This document shows, piece after piece, positions 17,587 to 26,293 of a stretch of 64,000 nucleotides of DNA. Below the pieces are notes generated by a model that saw only the letters and a list, made by a program, of their open reading frames with translations, was not told where the DNA came from and searched no databases. Position numbers and translations under genes: made by a program. This stretch comes from Verrucomicrobiaceae bacterium. GTDB lineage: Bacteria; Verrucomicrobiota; Verrucomicrobiia; Verrucomicrobiales; Verrucomicrobiaceae. Where the stretch lies: positions 310,001-374,000 of the forward strand of contig JADJPW010000009.1 in the NCBI GenBank assembly GCA_016713035.1. The letters are read 5' to 3'. Position 1 is the stretch's first letter, and every line of letters begins with the position of its first letter.

Positions 17587-18810
17587 TACCTTCATCCGCA
17601 TCCAAAACACCGCAGCGGCGATGTAGAGCGAGCCGAAGGCCACCAGCACCGCATCCCAGCCGCCCGCGTGCGAAAGCAGCCATGGCACCGCCAGTGGGAA
17701 GGCCGCCGCACCGAGATTCCCGCACATGTTTGTCGTGGCACTCACCGTCGCTGCATGTTCTTTGCCGAAGCTCATCAGTGTCGCGGAGTAGCAAGGATTC
17801 GCCACCGCCGCACAGAACATCCCTGCACTGATCACCAGCACAGCCAGCACCGGCTCTGCCACCGCCCAGGCCGCAAAAATCAGCCCTGCACACAGCAGCA
17901 GCGCCAGGATCGTGATGCCCTGCCGCGCTAGCCGCTGGCTACCCGTGCGCCGTAGCACCGCATCGGACACCACACCGCCGAAAAGGCAGCCCGTCACATC
18001 CGCCAGCAGCGGCAGCGCGGTGAGCCAGCCCGACTTCATGATGCTCACACCCCGCGCCTCTTGCAGATACGTGGCGAACCAGCTCGCAAAGAAAATGTAA
18101 CCCGCCGCACGGCAGATTTGCTGCAAACAGAGCAGGTACAGCATCGGCTCACGCCGCAGCATCGCCCAGCACACCGTTTGTGCCTGCGCAGCGGACTCTG
18201 CGCGGCCATCTTGGATGAGGTGCAGCTCCTGCGCACTCACTGCCGGGTGCTCCGCTGGCTGGTCACGATACCAAGCCACAAACCACAGTGCCCACAGCAC
18301 ACCAGGAATGGCGTAGAGCAGGAACATCCCCCGCCAGCCCACCGTCATTACCATCCACGCTGTGAGCGGAGCCGCGATGATGCTCCCCACGCTCATGAAT
18401 CCACTGAACGCACCCGCCGCAGAGGCCTGCGCCGCACGGGGGAACCACCGCGCCATCGCCGCTACCGCGATGGGCACCAGTCCCGCCTGCGCGATGCCCA
18501 TGCACGCACGCGATGCGATCATGAGCCCTAGATTCGCCGTCGCTAGCCCCGCCGTCGCCAGCGACCAGAGCACCGCACAAGCAGCCAGCGACCGCCGCTC
18601 CCCCCAGCGCCGTGCCAGCATCGCCGCTGGGATTTGGAAAAGCGCATAGCACCAGAAAAACGCACTCATCATCCACCCAGACTCCTCCTTAGTGAGCCCC
18701 AAGTCCGCACGGATCGTACTCTCCGCCGGAGCCACGCCATTGCGCGTGAAATACGCCAGCGCAGCAGCCGCGCAAAGCCCAACGAGTACCATGTGGCGGA
18801 CACGAGTCAT
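17569..18810 (-). CDS. Major facilitator superfamily transporter
   Basis: 413 residues from ATG 18810 (MTRVRHMVLVGLCAAAA). The open frame extends far upstream, but that part is proline/serine-rich shadow of the lut gene, so this internal ATG is taken. About 12 hydrophobic segments are visible, with the MFS loop 2-3 motif 'ARRWGERRSLAACAVLWS' and the matching loop 8-9 region 'GGVVSDAVLRRTGSQRLARQG'. It resembles the anion:cation symporter branch (sugar acids, organic anions) in layout. Given the downstream position relative to lactate-utilisation genes on the same strand (43 nt after the lutBC stop), carboxylate transport is a reasonable guess only. Confidence 0.88.
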   Translation of the reverse strand: MTRVRHMVLVGLCAAAALAYFTRNGVAPAESTIRADLGLTKEESGWMMSAFFWCYALFQIPAAMLARRWGERRSLAACAVLWSLATAGLATANLGLMIASRACMGIAQAGLVPIAVAAMARWFPRAAQASAAGAFSGFMSVGSIIAAPLTAWMVMTVGWRGMFLLYAIPGVLWALWFVAWYRDQPAEHPAVSAQELHLIQDGRAESAAQAQTVCWAMLRREPMLYLLCLQQICRAAGYIFFASWFATYLQEARGVSIMKSGWLTALPLLADVTGCLFGGVVSDAVLRRTGSQRLARQGITILALLLCAGLIFAAWAVAEPVLAVLVISAGMFCAAVANPCYSATLMSFGKEHAATVSATTNMCGNLGAAAFPLAVPWLLSHAGGWDAVLVAFGSLYIAAAVFWMRMKVSSGDL

Positions 18811-18853
18811 GCGCAGTGAAATACGCCACCAGAGGCCCTTCGTCTTGCCCGGC

Positions 18854-20968
18854 TCACCAAAGAATGATCGTGAGCTTCTTCGGGCCGTGGGCGCCGAGGA
18901 TGATGATGCGCTCGATGTCGCCGGTGCGGCTGGGGCCGGTGATGAGGGTGGTGAGGCTGGGCCAGGCGGCGCCGTAGCGCTGCTGGATGAGCTCGTAACC
19001 AGCGGGGAGATCGGGCAGAAGCTGATCGCGGCGGGCGAGGACGACGTGATGCTCCGGCAGCACGCTGAGGGCGCGGCCGCCGCCGCTGCGAGCGGTGAGG
19101 AAAACGCTGCCGGTTTGGGCAACGAGGGCATCACATTCGGTGATGCCGGCATCGCAGGCTTCGAGCTCGAAGCGGTCGTAGCCATCGGTGGCATCGAGCG
19201 TGGGCAGTGCGGGCAAAACGGCCTGCGTGAGCGTGCCGCGATGCGTGGCGATCTTTTTCCAGCCGTGTTTCGCGGCGAGTTCGGCGAGTTTGGCCTTCGC
19301 GGCGGCTTCATCGGCGCAGGCGTGGAATTCAGCGCGGAGGAATTCGGCGGTGGCGGCGAATTGGGGGATCAAATCGGTGACGGCGGGCAGGACGGCGCGT
19401 TTTTGTGCCGGTGTGGCTTCGAAGGGCTGCGGATGGGTGTCGGAGAGGGCTTCTTCGATGCGGGCGAGGATGAGCTCGCGGGAGGTGGTGGGTGCGGAGA
19501 GAGGTCGGATAGGTAGGATGGGGCCGATAGGACTTATAGGACGTATTGGCTCGATGGATGCCGTGTGTGTGCTGGGAATGCCGCGAGCTTTCCACCAGTC
19601 TTTGAAGCTCTGCGGGGCCATCGCAGGGGCGGTGCGGGTTTTCGTCCAGGCACGCATGGGATCGAGCGGCGTGGCGGAAATGAGGCGGTGGAAGGGCTGC
19701 GCGAGTTTCGCGAGCTTGGTGCCGATTTGATACACGACGGGCTTGTTGATGCTTTTGGCGAACAAACGCCACACCAGGCCTTCGAGCGGATCGGGGCGCT
19801 CTTGAACGGCGTTGCGGCGGTTTTGCAGGAGGTGGTGATGGAGGTCGATTTTGACGGGGCAGGTGGCGGTGCAGGCTCCGCAGAGGCTGGAGGAGCCGCT
19901 GAGATGCTTCCAATCCTGCAAGCCGCGCAAATGCGGCGTGATGACGCTGCCGATGGGGCCTTGATAGGTGGTGCCGTAGCTGATGCCGCCGATGTTTTTG
20001 AAGATGGGGCACACATTCAGACAAGCGCCGCAGCGGATGCAGTGCAGGGCATCGCGCTGCTCGGGATCGGCGAGGAGGGCGGTGCGGTGGTTGTCGAGCA
20101 GGACGATGTGCCATTCCTCGGGTCCATCGATCTCGCCGGGCTGTCGCGGACCGGCGTAGGCGGTGTTGTAGCAGGTGATGGGCTGCCCGGTGCCTGCGGT
20201 GGCGAGCATGGGAAGGAAGAGCGCGAGGTCAGCCATCTTCGGCAGCACTTTTTCAATGCCGACGAGCGAGATCATCGTCTTCGGCAAAGCGCCGGTGAGG
20301 CGTGCGTTGCCTTCGTTTTCGGTGATGGAGATCATGCCGGTCTCGGCGATGAGGAAATTCGCCCCGGTGATGCCAGCATCGGCGGTGAGGTAAGTTTGCC
20401 GCAGGAATCGCCGCGCGATCATCGTGAGCTCCTCGGGATCGTCGGTGGGTGCCGTTTTGAGCTTCTCCTCAAAGAGATCGCTGATCTCCTGCATGCTGAG
20501 GTGCATGCATGGGGCCACAAAGTGATACGGAGGCTCGTTGCGGAGCTGCTGGATGAACTCGCCGAGGTCGTTTTCGAGCACGTGGTAGCCAGCTTTCTCC
20601 AAATGGTCGTTGAGGTGGATTTCCTCGGAGGTCATCACCTTGCTCTTGATGATGCGTTTCACCTCGCGGCGCTCCAGGATGCTGAAAATGATCTTCCGGG
20701 CCTCCTCGCTGTCTTTGGCCCAATGCACGACGGTGCCGCGTGCGGTGGCTTTTTGCTCAAACTCGACCAAATGCTCGTGCAGAGCGCTGATGGCCCCTTT
20801 TTTCGTCTGCGAGGCCAGAATGCGGGCCTGCTGCCAGTCCTGGAAAAAGCCCTGTGAGCGAGTGCGGGCATCATAATACTTCCACATGCCGGTGTGGATG
20901 CGCTCGCGGTGCACGAGGTCGTTCGTGAGGCGGGTGGCTTCGTGGAGGAAGGTGGATTTGGCGGACAT
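18854..20968 (-). CDS. lutB: LutB-LutC fusion: iron-sulfur lactate oxidation subunit
   Basis: 704 residues from ATG 20968 (MSAKSTFLHEA). Residues 1-470 are LutB/LldF: a LUD domain with 'ADAGITGANFLIAETGMISITENEGN', then two ferredoxin-like cysteine clusters, C310-x2-C-x2-C-x3-C ('CIRCGACLNVC') and C363-x2-C-x3-C ('CGACTATC'), expected to hold [4Fe-4S] clusters. The C-terminal 150 residues are LutC-like ('ALVAQTGSVFLTARSGGGRALSVLPEHHVVLA', 'GPSRTGDIERIIILGAHGPKKLTIIL' in conserved order). The two are normally separate genes. They are joined by a Pro-rich linker with six I-x-P units (DNA repeat at 19502-19555). With LutA (21333-22052) this makes a complete L-lactate oxidation system feeding the quinone pool. 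Confidence 0.93.
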   Translation of the reverse strand: MSAKSTFLHEATRLTNDLVHRERIHTGMWKYYDARTRSQGFFQDWQQARILASQTKKGAISALHEHLVEFEQKATARGTVVHWAKDSEEARKIIFSILERREVKRIIKSKVMTSEEIHLNDHLEKAGYHVLENDLGEFIQQLRNEPPYHFVAPCMHLSMQEISDLFEEKLKTAPTDDPEELTMIARRFLRQTYLTADAGITGANFLIAETGMISITENEGNARLTGALPKTMISLVGIEKVLPKMADLALFLPMLATAGTGQPITCYNTAYAGPRQPGEIDGPEEWHIVLLDNHRTALLADPEQRDALHCIRCGACLNVCPIFKNIGGISYGTTYQGPIGSVITPHLRGLQDWKHLSGSSSLCGACTATCPVKIDLHHHLLQNRRNAVQERPDPLEGLVWRLFAKSINKPVVYQIGTKLAKLAQPFHRLISATPLDPMRAWTKTRTAPAMAPQSFKDWWKARGIPSTHTASIEPIRPISPIGPILPIRPLSAPTTSRELILARIEEALSDTHPQPFEATPAQKRAVLPAVTDLIPQFAATAEFLRAEFHACADEAAAKAKLAELAAKHGWKKIATHRGTLTQAVLPALPTLDATDGYDRFELEACDAGITECDALVAQTGSVFLTARSGGGRALSVLPEHHVVLARRDQLLPDLPAGYELIQQRYGAAWPSLTTLITGPSRTGDIERIIILGAHGPKKLTIILW
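19502..19555 (-). repeat. Six tandem 9-nt units in the LutB-LutC linker
   Basis: Six degenerate 9-bp units such as AGGACGTAT, AGGACTTAT and AGGTAGGAT (plus strand) encode, in frame on the minus strand, the tripeptides IEP, IRP, ISP, IGP, ILP and IRP. The unit length is a multiple of three, so copy changes keep the fusion in frame. Confidence 0.85.
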
Positions 20969-21332
20969 TTTCAGAGGAACCACGGATGGGACAGATGGAG
21001 ACGGATAAAAAACGGATGTTGAGCAATTAGGCGACGGACCGTCTTTACCCCCGAACTCACAGGATCAGTTGCGAGCCAGAGTAAAATAGAAGAACAAAGA
21101 CGGATCGAGACGGATAAGAAACGGATGAATGGAGAAAAACAAGGCCCCCCCCCCCCCCCCCCCCTTTCCTCCCTGTCCTCCCCTCCCCCCCCGGCCCTCC
21201 GCGGGTTCCAGCAGAAGCCCCGCCCCCAAGGGAGGGAAGAAGGAAAAAAAAAAAAAGAAAGAAAAAAAAAAAAAAAAAAAAAAAACCGGCGGTTCCCCCG
21301 CCCCCCCCAAAATCCAAACCGCATCCGTGGTT
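20969..21332. other. lutA-lutBC spacer with homopolymer tracts and dispersed ACGGAT repeats
   Basis: This 364-bp gap contains no convincing gene. A 21-bp near-identical element beginning GAGACGGATAA occurs at 20998-21018 and 21107-21127 (one difference). ACCACGGATG at 20979-20988 recurs inverted around 21321-21331. In the middle lie C20 (21145-21164), a pyrimidine-rich stretch to about 21200, A13 (21244-21256) and A24 (21262-21285), then short C-runs. Such tracts are very unlike the rest of the window and may be partly a consensus artefact. ORFs crossing it are translations of low complexity. Confidence 0.8.
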
Positions 21333-22052
21333 TCATGCTTTCGAGGTCAAAACCTCCGCGATGTGAATGGTCTTCAGCGGCTGTTTTTGCGCGGTGAGGA
21401 GGCCTTGGAGGTGCATGAGGCAGCTGGAATCACCGGAAACGAGGTAGTCGGCGGTGGTGTCGCGGGCGGAGGCACATTTGACCTCGCCCATGGCGGTGGA
21501 GATCATGGGGAATTTCGTGGAGAAGGTGCCGCCAAAGCCGCAGCAGGTCTCCGCTTCCTTCATTTCGACGAGTTGGAGGCCGCGCACTTTTTGGAGGAGC
21601 TGGCGGGCAGGCTTTTTGAGGTTCAACTCACGCAGGCCGTGGCAGCCGTCGTGGTAGGTGACTTTGTGCGGGAACTTCGCACCGAGATCGGTGACGCCGA
21701 GCTTGTTCACGAGGAAGTCGGTGAATTCCCAGCACTTCGCGGAAAGCGCGGCGGCCTCGGCTTCCTCCGGCTGGCCGTGGAAAAGCTCTTTGTAGAAGAC
21801 TTTGAGCATGGCACCGCAGGAACCGGAGGCGATGACGATGGCTTCGCTGTCGCGGAGGCGCTTCAGCACGGGGCGTGCGGCCTCGCGGGCCTCATCCCAA
21901 TATCCCGCATTGAAGGGTGGCTGTCCGCAGCAGCCGAGCTCTTCCGGGTAGTCGATCTCATGTCCGAGACCTTCGAGAATGTTCACGATGCTGATCCCGG
22001 CCTGTGGGCTGATGAGATCGACGAAGCACGGGATGAAAAGGGTGATGCGCAT
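21333..22052 (-). CDS. lutA: LutA-like (Fe)-S oxidoreductase, lactate utilisation
   Basis: 239 residues with two cysteine-rich CCG domains typical of LutA/YkgE: 'FIPCFVDLISP' with 'EELGCCGQPPFNAGY' and 'TYHDGCHGLREL' with 'EAETCCGFGGTFSTKFP', followed by 'SGDSSCLMHLQG'. It is the cofactor/electron-transfer subunit of the LutABC complex. It is the first gene in the transcription direction, followed by the lutB-lutC fusion after an unusually long 364-bp spacer. Length is normal (about 240). The start ATG 22052 begins directly with the first CCG domain. Confidence 0.94.
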   Translation of the reverse strand: MRITLFIPCFVDLISPQAGISIVNILEGLGHEIDYPEELGCCGQPPFNAGYWDEAREAARPVLKRLRDSEAIVIASGSCGAMLKVFYKELFHGQPEEAEAAALSAKCWEFTDFLVNKLGVTDLGAKFPHKVTYHDGCHGLRELNLKKPARQLLQKVRGLQLVEMKEAETCCGFGGTFSTKFPMISTAMGEVKCASARDTTADYLVSGDSSCLMHLQGLLTAQKQPLKTIHIAEVLTSKA

Positions 22053-22131
22053 GAATCTGGAAACCTGATTCCTGATTCATACGCGATCAACCGCAGGTCG
22101 GATTTTTTTATGCCGGGCCTGAGCGGGCATC

Positions 22132-23319
22132 TCACCAGATACCATCGAGCGTCTGCGCCATGGGGAAGGGCCCCTTGGAGTGCGGGCCAAAGAAGAAGCG
22201 GAAGGCCACAGAGCCCGTCCAGCAGTCCACTTTATCGAGCTTTGTGTACTCGATGCCGCTCATGAGCTTGATGCGGTGCTTGGCGATGTGGTAGTTCAGG
22301 CCCACGTAGGCGGCATGATAGCGGTCTCCATTGTTGAGGCCGACAAAGCGCTCGTAGCGGCGCTGGGCACGAATGCCGCGTGGATCGTCCGCTTTGGCGA
22401 ATTGGTAGCGAGCGACGAGCTGGAGTTTATCGGTCAAAAAGACGCTAGGCTGGAGATTGATGCCGCCCACGCTGCCACGGGCACCTCCGAGGCCTGCGGT
22501 GGCCTCTGTGACGAGGGCAAAAGGGCCATCGGTGAGGATGAGTGCGGCGTTGAGGCCATTGGTGAAGCGGTTCATGTTTGTGGCCTGCGGGTCGAGATCA
22601 CTGTAGAGGTAGCCGAGGTTCAGCGCGGCGGCATCGGTGCCGAATTTTTTGCCGAAATCCCAGGTGGCAGAGGCGAGGTAGCTCCAGCCGGAGTTGAACT
22701 TGGTGAAGCTGTTTCCCATGCTCGGCCCCGTGGCATTGCTGAAGATGCCTGTGTAGTAGCTGAAGGCACCGATCTTGCCGCTGAGGGTGACAGCGGGTGT
22801 GTAGTCCAGAGCGAACATGTTGGTGAGCATGGATCGCTCGAGGTAGTTGATGTAGCGACTGGAGACATTGCGGTCATGGGTGAAGCGGTGCTTCTGCTGG
22901 CCGATAGTGAGGTTCAGCGCCTCTGCGAAGGACCATTGCGCCCACAGCTCGGTGAAACCGTTGTAAAAGGGCTCCAAATCGGTGCCGCTGACGGCCTGGG
23001 CGTGCAGGGTGAGCTTGTTGAAGAATTTTCCCTGGAAGCCGAGGCGCAGGCGGCGGCTCTCAAAGGCTTCTTCATACTGGCCGTTGCTGCTGTCGCTCCA
23101 GTGCTGCTGGCCGTGGTAGCGACCCAGGAGCCAAAACTCCTGCATGATGGGATTTTCCTTGTTCTGGTAGATGCGACCGAGGTTTTCTAGCTGATCACCG
23201 AGGGTGGTGGGAGCAGAGGGAGCGAGTGCCTCACTCAGGCTGCCGCTGGAGCCAGCGAGGCAGGCGGGTGCAACTGCGAGGAGACTAAGAAGGATGAGGA
23301 AGGAGGTGCGGATCGACAT
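22132..23319 (-). CDS. Phosphate-selective porin O/P (OprP)-like outer-membrane porin
   Basis: 395 residues from ATG 23319 (MSIRTSFLILLSLLAVAPACLA), a clear signal peptide; an in-frame ATG at 23334 would add five residues. The mature region resembles OprO/OprP porins: 'ESRRLRLGFQGKFFNKLTLHAQAV', 'IGQQKHRFTHDRNVSSRYINYLERSM', 'SYYTGIFSN', 'FLTDKLQLVARYQFA' and 'GLNYHIAKHRIKLMSGIEY'. It ends in an aromatic residue (Trp). It would make a beta-barrel for anions or other small solutes. It lies upstream of lutA on the same strand (79 bp) and is divergent from the cbb3 operon. Confidence 0.85.
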   Translation of the reverse strand: MSIRTSFLILLSLLAVAPACLAGSSGSLSEALAPSAPTTLGDQLENLGRIYQNKENPIMQEFWLLGRYHGQQHWSDSSNGQYEEAFESRRLRLGFQGKFFNKLTLHAQAVSGTDLEPFYNGFTELWAQWSFAEALNLTIGQQKHRFTHDRNVSSRYINYLERSMLTNMFALDYTPAVTLSGKIGAFSYYTGIFSNATGPSMGNSFTKFNSGWSYLASATWDFGKKFGTDAAALNLGYLYSDLDPQATNMNRFTNGLNAALILTDGPFALVTEATAGLGGARGSVGGINLQPSVFLTDKLQLVARYQFAKADDPRGIRAQRRYERFVGLNNGDRYHAAYVGLNYHIAKHRIKLMSGIEYTKLDKVDCWTGSVAFRFFFGPHSKGPFPMAQTLDGIW

Positions 23320-23369
23320 GATAGGCACCCGCATTTGTTACAAAAATGGCACCGAAGCCTCTGATTCCA

Positions 23370-23387
23370 TGTGACGGTTTTGTCACA
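23370..23387. promoter_or_regulatory. CRP/FNR-family-like palindrome in front of the cbb3 operon
   Basis: TGTGAC-N6-GTCACA is a perfect 6-bp inverted repeat (23370-23375 and 23382-23387). It lies between the divergent porin (start 23319) and the ccoS-like gene (start 23490). The half sites resemble CRP-family targets, but the spacing is two bases longer than the classical TGTGA-N6-TCACA. Confidence 0.5.
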
Positions 23388-23489
23388 ATGGGAAAAAGGC
23401 TCAAAAAGCGCCACCACCCCAAGAACCGTGCACTGATGAACAAACACTGGAGAGCGACTGGGTGGTCGGAGTGCTTGGTTCCGGCTCGA

Positions 23490-23672
23490 ATGGAAGTCTT
23501 CGCTGTCACAATTTTTATGAGCCTCTGCTTTGCAGTGCTCTTCGCCGCTCTGTTTTTCGCAGAGCGCTGCCAGCGTCCAGGCCGCTCCATCGAGCAGATG
23601 TCGCTGCTGCCACTGGAGTCAGATAATCCGACCGCCGTGGAGCCAGAAACCCTTTCCAAAACCAACTCATGA
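23490..23672 (+). CDS. ccoS: CcoS-like small membrane protein (cbb3 oxidase maturation)
   Basis: 60 residues from ATG 23490: one N-terminal membrane helix 'MEVFAVTIFMSLCFAVLFAALFFA' followed by a polar tail with 'RSIEQMSLLPLE'. CcoS proteins have exactly this layout and help insert haem and copper into CcoN. Its stop overlaps the ccoN start by four bases (ATGA at 23669-23672), implying translational coupling. The frame is open further upstream (ATG 23436 or 23346) but the shorter start fits the family. The assignment rests on topology and context rather than on strong motifs. Confidence 0.65.
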   Translation: MEVFAVTIFMSLCFAVLFAALFFAERCQRPGRSIEQMSLLPLESDNPTAVEPETLSKTNS

Positions 23673-26086
23673 CCACCACCACCGCCAAAACCACGATCAC
23701 ATTTAACGATAAGGTCGTCCGTCAATTCATGTGGGCCTCCGTCCTTTGGGGCGTCGTCGGCATGCTTGCGGGCGTTTTCATCGCACTGCAACTCAACTTC
23801 CACGAGCTGAATCTGGCCTCCTGGTTGAGCTTTGGCCGCCTGCGCCCGCTGCACACGAATGCGGTGATCTTCGCCTTCGTGGGAAATATGATGTTCGCGG
23901 GCATTTACTACTCCACGCAGCGTCTGTGCAAGGCACGCATGGCTTCGGATGTGCTCTCTGCGGTGCATTTTTGGGGCTGGCAGGCCATCATCGTGAGTGC
24001 AGCCATCACGCTGCCGCTGGGCCTCACGCGTGGGCAGGAGTACGCTGAGCTGATCTGGCCGATCAATATCGCGGTGGCGCTGATTTGGGTCGTTTTCGCG
24101 GTGAACTTCTTCTGGACGCTGGCACGGCGGAATGAGCCCTCTCTCTATGTGGCGCTGTGGTTCTACATTTCCACCATCGTGACAGTGGCGATGCTCTACA
24201 TCGTCAATCACCTGTCCATCCCGACGGGGCTCACACATAGCTACACGATCTTCTCTGGCGTGCAGAATGGCCTGGTGCAGTGGTGGTATGGGCACAATGC
24301 GGTCGCCTTCTTCCTGACCACCCCGATCCTGGGTATCATGTACTACTTCCTGCCAAAGGCGGTGGAGCGGCCCGTGTACTCCTATCGTCTATCGATCGTG
24401 CATTTCTGGTCGCTGGTCTTCATCTACATCTGGGCGGGACCTCATCATCTGCTCAATACGTCACTGCCGCTGTGGTTGCAGTATCTGGGCATGTTCTTCA
24501 GCCTGATGCTGTGGGCTCCGAGCTGGGGGGGCATGCTCAATGGCCTGCTGACGCTCCGTGGAGCCTGGGATAAGCTGCGCACCGATCCGGTGGTGAAGTT
24601 CTTCATCGCGGCGGTCACCTTCTACGGCATGTCCACCTTTGAGGGGCCGCTGCTCTCCATCCGCGCGGTGAATGCACTCTCGCATTACTCTGACTGGACG
24701 ATCGGCCACGTGCATAGCGGTGCTCTGGGCTGGAATGGCTTCATGGCTGCGGGTCTCTTCTACTGGCTGACGCCGAAACTCTACGGCACAAAGCTGCACT
24801 CCACCGCCTGGGCGAATTTCCACTTCTGGATCGGCACGATCGGCATCCTCATCTATGTGGCCTCTATGTGGGTCTCCGGCATCATGCAGGGCCTCATGCT
24901 CAATGCCACGAATCCAGAGGGCACTGCGCTGGTCTATCCGAACTTCATCGAAACGCTGACCTCAATCCGTGCGATGATGGGCTTCCGCATCATCGGTGGT
25001 GCGCTCTTCCTCGTGGGCTTCATCCTTATGGCGGTGAATCTCATCATCACTGCCCGCTCCGGCAAAGCCGTGGAGGAATCCCGCGAAGTCACCGTCCCAG
25101 CACGCGAAAGCCGCGATACCATGGGCGTGCTCGGTGCCTTCTTGAATGACCCCATCGCTTGCATGTTCGGCGGATTCCTCCTGGTGATGGCGTGGCTCTT
25201 CCTGCCCCCTGGAGCTGACATCATGGCACTCATCTGCGCCTGTATCTTTGCCGTGCTGGCCGTGCAACGCTTCCGCCGCAACAGCGCCAACTGGAACAAC
25301 TGGCATGAGAGCATCCTGCACAACTGGCTGCCCTTCACAGTGCTCGTCTTCGTCGCGGTAGCGATGGGTGGACTCATCCAGATCATCCCCACCGTCGCGG
25401 TAAACCGCGCAAAGAACATGGAAGACCGCATCCAGAAGATCTACACGCCACTAGAGCTCGCTGGGCGTGATCTTTACGTCAGTGAAGGCTGCTACAACTG
25501 CCACTCACAGATGATCCGCACCATGCTGCCAGATGTACTGCGCTACGGTGACTACAGCCGCCTCGGTGAGAGCATCTACGACCATCCCTATCAGTGGGGT
25601 AGCAAGCGCACGGGCCCTGATCTCGCCCGCATCGGCCAGACCAGCCCGACCTCAGGTGACAAATATCCGCACTCCTGGCACTTCGATCACATGAAGGATC
25701 CACGCAGCACCTCCGCCGGGTCCAATATGCCCGCCTACCCACATTTGTTTGAGGAGAAATTCGACCAGAAGTCCCTGCCGAAGAAAATCGCCGTCCTAAG
25801 CTCCCTCGGAGTGCCCTACCCCGCGATGAACTCTGACGAGATCAAGATCCAAGCTATCGAGCAAGCGATCAAAATCACCGAAGAGCTCAAAACCCAAGGC
25901 AAAGTGGCCCGGCCTGATACGCAGATCGTCGCTCTGACCGCCTACCTACAAAAGCTCGGTGAATTCGAGACACCGAAGATCGAGGAGAAGCTCCAAGGTC
26001 CCGCTGGCATCCCCTTCCCCATCACTCCGGTGAATCCTGACAAAGTCCGTGCCGCTAAAAAAGCCGTCACCACCGCTGAACGCTAA
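23669..26086 (+). CDS. ccoNO: cbb3 cytochrome c oxidase, fused subunits I and II (CcoN-CcoO)
   Basis: 805 residues. The N-terminal 460 are CcoN with about 12 membrane helices and the haem/copper ligands in place: H62 ('LHTNAVIF'), H209 with the YGHN context ('WWYGHNAVAFF'), H259/H260 ('AGPHHLLNTSLP') and H347/H349 ('IGHVHSGALGWNG'). A linker (about 461-490) and two extra membrane segments lead into CcoO: 'GRDLYVSEGCYNCHSQMIRTM' with the single c-type haem site C608-x2-C-H612 and 'SKRTGPDLARIG'. It reduces O2 with high affinity and pumps protons. Fused CcoNO is known in some phyla. Start ATG 23669 overlaps the ccoS stop. Confidence 0.97.
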   Translation: MTTTTAKTTITFNDKVVRQFMWASVLWGVVGMLAGVFIALQLNFHELNLASWLSFGRLRPLHTNAVIFAFVGNMMFAGIYYSTQRLCKARMASDVLSAVHFWGWQAIIVSAAITLPLGLTRGQEYAELIWPINIAVALIWVVFAVNFFWTLARRNEPSLYVALWFYISTIVTVAMLYIVNHLSIPTGLTHSYTIFSGVQNGLVQWWYGHNAVAFFLTTPILGIMYYFLPKAVERPVYSYRLSIVHFWSLVFIYIWAGPHHLLNTSLPLWLQYLGMFFSLMLWAPSWGGMLNGLLTLRGAWDKLRTDPVVKFFIAAVTFYGMSTFEGPLLSIRAVNALSHYSDWTIGHVHSGALGWNGFMAAGLFYWLTPKLYGTKLHSTAWANFHFWIGTIGILIYVASMWVSGIMQGLMLNATNPEGTALVYPNFIETLTSIRAMMGFRIIGGALFLVGFILMAVNLIITARSGKAVEESREVTVPARESRDTMGVLGAFLNDPIACMFGGFLLVMAWLFLPPGADIMALICACIFAVLAVQRFRRNSANWNNWHESILHNWLPFTVLVFVAVAMGGLIQIIPTVAVNRAKNMEDRIQKIYTPLELAGRDLYVSEGCYNCHSQMIRTMLPDVLRYGDYSRLGESIYDHPYQWGSKRTGPDLARIGQTSPTSGDKYPHSWHFDHMKDPRSTSAGSNMPAYPHLFEEKFDQKSLPKKIAVLSSLGVPYPAMNSDEIKIQAIEQAIKITEELKTQGKVARPDTQIVALTAYLQKLGEFETPKIEEKLQGPAGIPFPITPVNPDKVRAAKKAVTTAER

Positions 26087-26113
26087 AAGACCGACACCAA
26101 ATAGCCCTCCATC

Positions 26114-26275
26114 ATGTATAACCGCGTCATTTACGAAAACTGGGCCGACTGGGTGCCCTTTGTCGCCTTCGGTGTCACCGCCGCTGTCTTCATCTCCTTT
26201 GTCATCCGCGCCATCACCCTGCGTCGCGAGCCTACGGAGCGTCTCGCACGCCTCCCGCTCGATAAAGACTTCTAA
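26114..26275 (+). CDS. ccoQ: CcoQ-like small subunit of the cbb3 oxidase
   Basis: 53 residues (MYNRVIYENWADWVPFVAF...). It has one transmembrane helix (about residues 13-33, 'WVPFVAFGVTAAVFISFVIR') and a basic C-terminal tail ('RREPTERLARLPLDKDF'), the topology of CcoQ. It lies between ccoNO and ccoP with gaps of 27 and 18 nt. No sequence signature beyond position and topology supports it. Confidence 0.7.
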   Translation: MYNRVIYENWADWVPFVAFGVTAAVFISFVIRAITLRREPTERLARLPLDKDF

Positions 26276-26293
26276 AAACTACCACCACACGCC

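Noticed and set aside
18811..19311. Upstream extension of the MFS frame
   Set aside because: It is Pro/Ser/Ala-rich shadow of lutBC; the MFS N-terminus clearly starts at 18810.
19565..20857. A 430-codon plus-strand frame over lutBC
   Set aside because: Shadow of the LutB gene; it is Gly/Glu/Asp-rich with no recognisable fold.
21057..21336. Several open frames through the homopolymer region
   Set aside because: They translate as poly-Phe, poly-Gly and poly-Lys runs and depend on the tracts.
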